DNA of 28,410 bases from Butyrivibrio sp. (GTDB lineage: Bacteria; Bacillota; Clostridia; Lachnospirales; Lachnospiraceae): NCBI GenBank assembly GCA_024688095.1, contig JAILEJ010000473.1, forward strand, positions 1 to 28,410, in the 5' to 3' direction. The position numbers and the translations under genes were made by a program. This document shows positions 24,701 through 28,410 of the stretch, piece after piece. Under the pieces are notes generated by a model, which made no database searches, had not been told where the DNA came from, and saw nothing but the letters and a program-made list of their open reading frames with translations. How positions within the stretch are numbered: the stretch's first letter is position 1; every line of letters begins with the position of its first letter.

Positions 24701-25040
24701 GCAATATATATCTCGCAGAATCTTTTGGTGCAAGCTTCAAGAACTCTTTATAATATTCTACTGCCTGTACAAACTCGCCCATCTTGATTGATATTTCACA
24801 AAGGGATGAAACTATTGCTCTTCCCTGTGGATAACGTTCATACGCAAGCAGTAATATGTCTCTACTTTCTTCATATCTTCGGTTGATCTTATATAAGTCA
24901 CTTATCTTCCCCAGCATAGCTACATTTCTGACACGTTTCCAGTCTATAGTATCAGCAATTTTTACAGCCTCTGCATATTTCATTTCACTAATAAGTGATT
25001 TAATCTCATCAGCACGAATTTTATATTCGTATTTATCCAA
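21756..25040 (-). CDS. Large TPR protein with acidic repeats and a degenerate CbxX/SpoVK-like AAA+ domain
   Basis: 1,094 aa, no membrane span. Residues 1 to about 200 are TPR-like helical pairs. A long acidic linker (about 210-840) contains 14-residue repeats (362-416, ENTLENANVGTETF type) and 7-residue repeats (667-723, ENEETAL type). The C-terminus (about 849-1094) follows the CbxX/SpoVK AAA+ pattern, including DMNVFLDRNPELKKNF (980-995). However, the Walker A is GEPGAGTV (890-897) with no lysine, and the Walker B position reads GALIIQRAA with no D-E, so it is probably a non-hydrolysing scaffold. The start is TTG at 25038-25040 with GGGAGG. It is followed by glgB; its function is unknown. 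Confidence 0.8.
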   Translation of the reverse strand: MDKYEYKIRADEIKSLISEMKYAEAVKIADTIDWKRVRNVAMLGKISDLYKINRRYEESRDILLLAYERYPQGRAIVSSLCEISIKMGEFVQAVEYYKEFLKLAPKDSARYILQYKLYVAQDVSLEERIAVLEEFKRHDYVEKWAYELAYLYHRVGLATECVEECDEMFIMFGDGRYVMKALELKALHESLSPEQKAKYELYKAELSGKVIDPADLEKNEAPKMMPQETVITSEKLTEKQPTKELPHVGTVVEDVSQDDDTAIYEPVRSHNNLAEALAIEKAAEENGILPQEEAPDGKKAEEDEIFVPTVDVGNFNTINLQKELAENLKAVIGEDYGAFQDTSSESTDNTTDNIDLSGYENITGNTKVFENTSENANVGTETFENTLENANVGTETFENTLENANEEVFENTLENVGAEVYDNIVENSTQETLTDTAENVAEETPEYTAQNAYLEGERPFYKQTEFISEPLQEEAPGAVIKPNINYKNNHFDKMLSQDYDGQISMALDEQKQVESQITGQISIADIMQNWEAYKKQQQEETLARIRKRVSDETGNMFGDFYEKSEPVVQQKIEDGIASAIERENTVINSNNEQEVNLSNNFSGTVIKPNQSGGFFENFQNKKGYEQPVSDVQNADLEASDDMTLEMSEEFPLEDAYEEAIKVSLSNPEAVENEETAVENEEIVPENEETAVENEETALENEETALENEEIAPENEETALENEEDAESEEVQDHESMDAQYEGAYEGEQPEESVYSEELPAAEDSVEESYMSSEDEEAHEDEEPDSYSKLESLVSEELATDEETSEEENHSEPEDVRKEVSETAEEDKIEDSEDDNSSENKTISERLRVMTPEEKELFGPYIHHRKSRRQIIRAIDNMSMDAFSGNVIVTGEPGAGTVNLAKGLIKAVQASDSNFSGKVAKTTASTLNKKSVSGILDKLANGALIIQRAADLKEETVVTLIKELQNENKGIIIVMEDTKDDMNVFLDRNPELKKNFNVRVDIEALDDDSLVAYAKQYALEKEYAIDDLGILALHTVIANNQRLDHDVTISEVKGIVDDAIYYANKHTIGHYFDTLLGKRFDREDMIILREKDFMH
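22873..23040. repeat. 21-bp coding tandem repeat, seven full units plus an eighth
   Basis: Units begin at 22873 and repeat every 21 bases to 23019 with the core TCTTCATTTTC; an eighth, partly diverged, unit runs to 23040. Each codes for seven residues (ENEETAL/V type) of the TPR protein, so copy-number changes keep the frame. Confidence 0.9.
23794..23955. repeat. 42-bp coding tandem repeat
   Basis: Two almost identical 42-bp units (23830-23871, 23872-23913) are flanked by a shortened copy before (23794-23829) and a diverged copy after. Each full unit codes for 14 residues of the TPR protein, so the frame is kept when copies change. Confidence 0.85.
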
Positions 25041-25083
25041 AATATCCTCCCTTTTGGAACTCTAAATACCATATCTAGTGTAA

Positions 25084-25112
25084 AGTTTAACATACGCATA
25101 TATTGATGTCAA
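25084..25112 (-). promoter_or_regulatory. Promoter of the TPR protein-glgB operon
   Basis: On the minus strand TTGACA (perfect -35), 17 bases, TAAACT preceded by TGT (extended -10), about 45 bases before the TTG start. Confidence 0.7.
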
Positions 25113-25151
25113 AGAAACGAAGACACCTTATACATCACTTTTTATATGGTT

Positions 25152-26012
25152 TTATCTACATAAAATATTTGATAAATTAGCAAAATCCTGAAGTGAAAGA
25201 GCTTCACCTCTAATCGTTGCACTTATCCCCATTTCATCTAATGCTTTGCTAACTTTTTCTTTAGATAGTCCCAGCGTACTATCATGTGTAAGTCCATTCA
25301 TAAGAGTTTTTCTTCTCTGATTAAATGCTGCTCTCACAAGTTTAAACATATATGTCTCATCATCAACTTCTACCGGGGGTGTATCATATCTTCTTAATGT
25401 AATTACAGCTGAATCCACTCCTGGCTGCGGAATAAAGCATGATGGCGGAACCTTTGTAACTATCTCAGGCTTTGAGTAATACTGCACTGCAAGTGATAAC
25501 GCGCCATAGTCCTTTGATCCCGGACCTTCTTCCATCCTGTCTGCAACTTCTTTTTGTATCATTACAGTTATAGATTCTATAATCGTTTCTTCCTCGAGAA
25601 GTTTCATGATAATAGGTGTAGTTATATAATACGGTAAATTTGCTACAACCTTTACCCTGTTTCCATTATTTCTATTTCCAATTAGTTCTGAAATATTCAC
25701 CTTTAAAATATCATTATTTATAACTTCCACATTCTGATACTCTGAAAGAGTATCAGCAAGAATAGGCATAAGCATTTTGTCTATCTCTACACAAATAACC
25801 TGTTTTGCTGATTCAGCAATATATTGTGTGAGCGTTCCTATACCAGGACCTATCTCAAGAACTATATCATCTTTGGTAATCTTGGCCGCGTCAATAATAT
25901 CCTCTATAATACCTTCATTTATCAAAAAGTTCTGGCCAAATTTTTTCTGAATACTCAGGTCATATTTTTTTACTATTTCCATCGTCCTGGATGGATTTGC
26001 AAGATATGCCAT
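25152..26012 (-). CDS. rsmA: 16S rRNA adenine dimethyltransferase RsmA (KsgA)
   Basis: 286 aa. It dimethylates the two adjacent adenines in the loop of 16S rRNA helix 45 during 30S maturation, using SAM. Motifs seen are KKFGQNFL (23-30), the SAM-binding VLEIGPGIGTLT (51-62), the acidic VEID after it and the catalytic NLPYYI (125-130). Length is normal. Its ATG overlaps the tatD stop by one base (TAATG), the common tatD-rsmA pairing in Firmicutes. I see no good terminator before the next promoter. Confidence 0.96.
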   Translation of the reverse strand: MAYLANPSRTMEIVKKYDLSIQKKFGQNFLINEGIIEDIIDAAKITKDDIVLEIGPGIGTLTQYIAESAKQVICVEIDKMLMPILADTLSEYQNVEVINNDILKVNISELIGNRNNGNRVKVVANLPYYITTPIIMKLLEEETIIESITVMIQKEVADRMEEGPGSKDYGALSLAVQYYSKPEIVTKVPPSCFIPQPGVDSAVITLRRYDTPPVEVDDETYMFKLVRAAFNQRRKTLMNGLTHDSTLGLSKEKVSKALDEMGISATIRGEALSLQDFANLSNILCR

Positions 26013-26785
26013 TAATTTTTCTCCAAATTATAAAATCTCATTGCATTCTGCCATGTTTTATCTATTACTTCCTGCTCATCCATATTCTTAGTCTCTGCAA
26101 TGGCTTTCACCACATATGGAAGATTAAGTGAAGAATTTCTTTTTCCTCTGTTTGGTTCTGGTGCAAGATATGGGCAATCAGTTTCCAGTAATATGTTTTC
26201 AATAGGTGTTGCTTCTACAACTTCTTTTAACTTTTTGGCATTTTTAAAGGTAACAACTCCTCCTATGCCAAGATAATAACCAAGCTTTACATATTCAGCT
26301 GCCATTTCTTTTGAATATGAAAAGCAGTGAATATCTACAGTTCCTTCAGGAAGCTTTGCTTCCTTCAATATATTTAACGTATCCTGAGCTGCATCCCTTG
26401 AATGAATCACAACAGGAAGCTTTACTCTTTTGGCCATTTCTATCTGATACTTAAACCATTTTATCTGAATTTCTTTTTTAGGATCAGGATAATGGTAATC
26501 AAGCCCAATCTCTCCTATTGCCAATACCTTTGAATCTTTGCATTTCTCTTCTATCCATTTGAGATCATCCTCTGTAAGATCCCCGCTATCGCTCGGATGA
26601 ATACCAATTGCTGCATATATAAAAGAATAATCCTCACAAAGCTTTAAAACTCTCTTTATCGAATCCATATCTGAACAGGCATTTACAACCTTTTCAATAC
26701 CTGCTTCTTTAAAACTGTTTAAAAGAACTTCTCTATCATCGTCAAACTGCTCATCATCATAATGAGCGTGTGTGTCAAAAATCAT
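26012..26785 (-). CDS. tatD: TatD-family metal-dependent DNase
   Basis: 257 aa amidohydrolase-fold hydrolase. Metal-binding motifs are complete: FDTHAHYDD (H6, H8), AIGEIGLDYHY, HSRDA, DIHCFSYS and ETDCPYLAPEPNRGKRN. The family contains 3'-5' exonucleases and D-aminoacyl-type hydrolases, so the exact substrate is uncertain. It is the first gene of the tatD-rsmA pair. A roughly 150-base leader precedes it from the candidate promoter at 26947-26974. Its start ATG has AAAGGTAG upstream. Confidence 0.93.
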   Translation of the reverse strand: MIFDTHAHYDDEQFDDDREVLLNSFKEAGIEKVVNACSDMDSIKRVLKLCEDYSFIYAAIGIHPSDSGDLTEDDLKWIEEKCKDSKVLAIGEIGLDYHYPDPKKEIQIKWFKYQIEMAKRVKLPVVIHSRDAAQDTLNILKEAKLPEGTVDIHCFSYSKEMAAEYVKLGYYLGIGGVVTFKNAKKLKEVVEATPIENILLETDCPYLAPEPNRGKRNSSLNLPYVVKAIAETKNMDEQEVIDKTWQNAMRFYNLEKN

Positions 26786-26901
26786 TAAACTACCTTTTCT
26801 ATATTATTTTACACAATTGTCTTAAAATTACCTTAAATAGTTTATCACTTCAAATGATTTCATTCCACAATTAGTTACTAAAACTTCTTAACAGCTTATT
26901 A

Positions 26902-26922
26902 AAAGGCTTAGTCAAAGCCTTT
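26902..26922 (-). terminator. Hairpin with short T-run in the tatD leader
   Basis: AAAGGCTT/AAGCCTTT, 8-bp perfect stem with a 5-base loop, is followed on the minus strand by TTTT. It lies some 20-40 bases after the candidate tatD transcription start, so it may be an attenuator or a stop for read-through from upstream. Confidence 0.4.
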
Positions 26923-26946
26923 CAATTTCTTTCATATACCAATAGT

Positions 26947-26974
26947 ATTATATTTTCGTGAATTTTTACACCAA
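26947..26974 (-). promoter_or_regulatory. Candidate tatD-rsmA promoter
   Basis: On the minus strand TTGGTG, 16 bases, TATAAT (perfect -10). It lies in the AT-rich gap between tatD and the tRNA, about 170 bases before tatD. Confidence 0.45.
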
Positions 26975-27018
26975 AAAATAAACTTTTCAAAAAAAATATA
27001 TTTTTTTCGAAAAAATGC

Positions 27019-27047
27019 TTGCAAAACATCTGAACCTGTAGTAATAT
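27019..27047 (+). promoter_or_regulatory. tRNA-Lys promoter
   Basis: TTGCAA, 17 bases, TAATAT, ending 30 bases before the tRNA; TATACT at 27045-27050 is an alternative -10. Confidence 0.5.
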
Positions 27048-27077
27048 ACTTTTTGTCGCTAAGCGATACATATGAAT

Positions 27078-27150
27078 GCGCTGCTAGCTCAGTTGGTAGA
27101 GCACCTGACTCTTAATCAGGTTGTCCAGGGTTCGAGACCCTGGCAGCGCA
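27078..27150 (+). tRNA. trnK: tRNA-Lys (anticodon CTT)
   Basis: 73 bases that fold as a full cloverleaf: acceptor GCGCTGC/GCAGCGC, D arm GCTC...GAGC, anticodon stem CCTGA/TCAGG with loop CTCTTAA (anticodon CTT), variable TTGTC, and T arm CAGGG-TTCGAGA-CCCTG. The discriminator is A and CCA is not encoded. It is the only feature transcribed on the plus strand. Confidence 0.97.
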
Positions 27151-27155
27151 CGCCG

Positions 27156-27200
27156 AGTACTGTTTTTGAAGGTATATCCTTTGAGGGCGGTACTTTTTTT
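27156..27200 (+). terminator. tRNA terminator
   Basis: AGTAC/GTACT arms are continued by G-T rich pairing and enclose AAGG-TATAT-CCTT. A run of seven T bases follows, directly after the tRNA. Confidence 0.7.
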
Positions 27201-27249
27201 GTACTTTAATTTCTGTTAATAATTAAAAAAGTCTGTAGCAAATTCCCAT

Positions 27250-27302
27250 AAAAATACCGATCTCCTTAGTTATATTCCTGTTCTAACTTTTGGAGATCGG
27301 TA
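27250..27302 (-). terminator. Terminator of the radical SAM gene
   Basis: TACCGATCTCC (27255-27265) pairs with GGAGATCGGTA (27292-27302) over 11 bp, with an inner AGTTA/TAACT stem, then TTTTT on the minus strand. It lies 26 bases after the radical SAM stop codon. Confidence 0.85.
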
Positions 27303-27327
27303 CAATAAGCTTATTCTTCTATATTTA

Positions 27328-28410
27328 TTATGCTCTCTTTACTGTAACTTCTTTTTCAACTTTCTCTTGTTTTTCAAATGCAGCAAGTTGACCATTTTCT
27401 CTCTTTTCCTTAGTATAATTTTCATATTTAGGTTTTTTATGCTTCTGATTTTTCCATATTTCATCAGCAACAGGACCCCATTCTTTGGAATAAGCATCAC
27501 ATTTAGAACATAAATGTTCAACTGATTCTGCTGATTCTTCATTTGTCTGATGAGCTCCTGATCTTTCAACCATTTCTCTCAATAAATCTGGATTCTCAAG
27601 CATTGGACATGGTCTTAAATGATTTCTGTTAAATGGTTGTCCCTTATGATATTCCATAAATAATGGACTCTGAAGCATTTCAAGTATGGAATTCTCATGA
27701 ATATTAGTATTAGAGAAGTGTATAAATACACAAGGTTCTGCATCTCCGCTTGAATTGATATGGAAGTAGTTACGACCGCCTGCGATACATCCTCCAACAG
27801 CCTCACCATCATTTTGGAAATCCATAGGGAAGAATCCTATATCACATTCATCTGAACGCATCCATCTTATTTTTTCCACCATTTTCTTGCGCTGTTCTAC
27901 TGTAGGCATAAGCTCAGGAACCGCATTATTTCCAACTGGCATATAGTGGAAGAAGAATCCGAATCTTGCACCCTTATCTGCAATAAATTTAATAAACTCA
28001 GGATCTGTTACAGCTTCAATATTATCTCTTGTATAGCAAATTGAAGTTCCATAAACGATACCATACTTTTTGAAAAGATCCATTGCATTCATAACTGCAT
28101 CATAGTGACCAATTCCTCTTCTGGCATCATTAGTTTCAGGAGTTCCTTCTATAGATAGCTGGAATGTTATATTACCAAGTCTTACAACCTCTTTACAAAA
28201 AGCCTCATCAATTAATGTGGAGTTATCAAAAATAGAAAATTCTACATCATTATGCTTTTCTGCAAGTCTGAGTACATCCTTCTTACGTACAAGAGGCTCT
28301 CCTCCCGTTAACATATAAAGATATACACCAAGCTCTTTACCCTCAGATACAATTTTGTCCATATCCTCAAAGGAAAGATTATTCTTTGGTCCATAAGTTC
28401 CTGACCAGCA
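27328..28410 (-). CDS. Radical SAM/SPASM-like enzyme, 5' end beyond the window
   Basis: The reading frame runs open to the window edge. The first visible codons read CWSGTYGPKNNLSFEDM, so the leading cysteine is probably the last ligand of the CxxxCxxC cluster; the rest of the N-terminus is missing. An internal ATG at 28360-28362 is not the start. MLTGGEPLVRK is the SAM-binding GGEP motif. The C-terminal third has a spread of cysteines (GCIAGG, EPC, RPCPM, LCSKC) like SPASM/twitch auxiliary Fe-S domains, then a Lys/Glu-rich tail. The reaction and substrate are unknown; peptide or cofactor modification is typical for the class. A strong terminator follows. Confidence 0.85.
   Translation of the reverse strand, partial: CWSGTYGPKNNLSFEDMDKIVSEGKELGVYLYMLTGGEPLVRKKDVLRLAEKHNDVEFSIFDNSTLIDEAFCKEVVRLGNITFQLSIEGTPETNDARRGIGHYDAVMNAMDLFKKYGIVYGTSICYTRDNIEAVTDPEFIKFIADKGARFGFFFHYMPVGNNAVPELMPTVEQRKKMVEKIRWMRSDECDIGFFPMDFQNDGEAVGGCIAGGRNYFHINSSGDAEPCVFIHFSNTNIHENSILEMLQSPLFMEYHKGQPFNRNHLRPCPMLENPDLLREMVERSGAHQTNEESAESVEHLCSKCDAYSKEWGPVADEIWKNQKHKKPKYENYTKEKRENGQLAAFEKQEKVEKEVTVKRA

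Noticed and set aside
28360..28362. ATG as start of the radical SAM gene
   Set aside because: The frame continues upstream with CWSGTYG, typical of the cluster-binding region, to the window edge.

Overview
The window is a low-GC chromosomal segment whose protein-coding genes all lie on the minus strand; one tRNA is on the plus strand. Gene content fits a motile anaerobe of the Clostridia, most likely Lachnospiraceae (Butyrivibrio, Roseburia or Lachnospira type). The pointers are a Flp/Tad pilus locus with DUF5702- and FHA-type accessory proteins and no secretin, a flagellin-fliS unit, a two-subunit class I fumarase, GlgB and SD-led genes with occasional TTG/GTG starts. Species cannot be fixed from the sequence alone.

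Right to left (the direction of transcription): a radical SAM enzyme cut by the window edge (27328-28410) with its terminator; a plus-strand tRNA-Lys(CTT); tatD-rsmA (26785-25152); an operon of a very large TPR/acidic-repeat protein with a degenerate AAA+-like end plus glgB (25040-19733); a predicted sigma-28 operon of a 1,030-residue unknown protein, flagellin and FliS (19628-14453); an 11-gene Tad pilus operon (14047-4131); and an operon of a flavodoxin/SCP2 protein, rhomboid protease, HIT protein and the two fumarase subunits (3949-186).

The Tad operon is complete for a Gram-positive machine: prepilin peptidase, TadZ, the TadA ATPase, TadB and TadC platform proteins, Flp pilin, DUF5702 protein, two TadE-like pseudopilins, a second prepilin peptidase and a membrane-anchored FHA protein. 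Four proteins share one prepilin-like signature (x-x-T-V-E/F before a hydrophobic segment). An own promoter is predicted just before the pilin gene.

Most noteworthy: (1) a 23-bp inverted repeat (21/23) at 7377-7399/7461-7483 containing the start codons of a zinc-motif pseudopilin gene; inverting the 61-bp core keeps the frame open and swaps one leader for another, so it is either an invertible leader switch or a start-codon-sequestering hairpin; (2) four exact-length 26-bp tandem repeats over the fumarase alpha stop codon, next to a GC-richer palindromic element between the two subunit genes; (3) a sigma-28-like promoter overlapping the glgB terminator, so the flagellin-operon mRNA should start with the hairpin; (4) a TPR protein with a CbxX/SpoVK-like domain lacking the Walker A lysine and Walker B acids, with 21-bp and 42-bp coding tandem repeats, paired with a GlgB bearing a lysine-rich tail.
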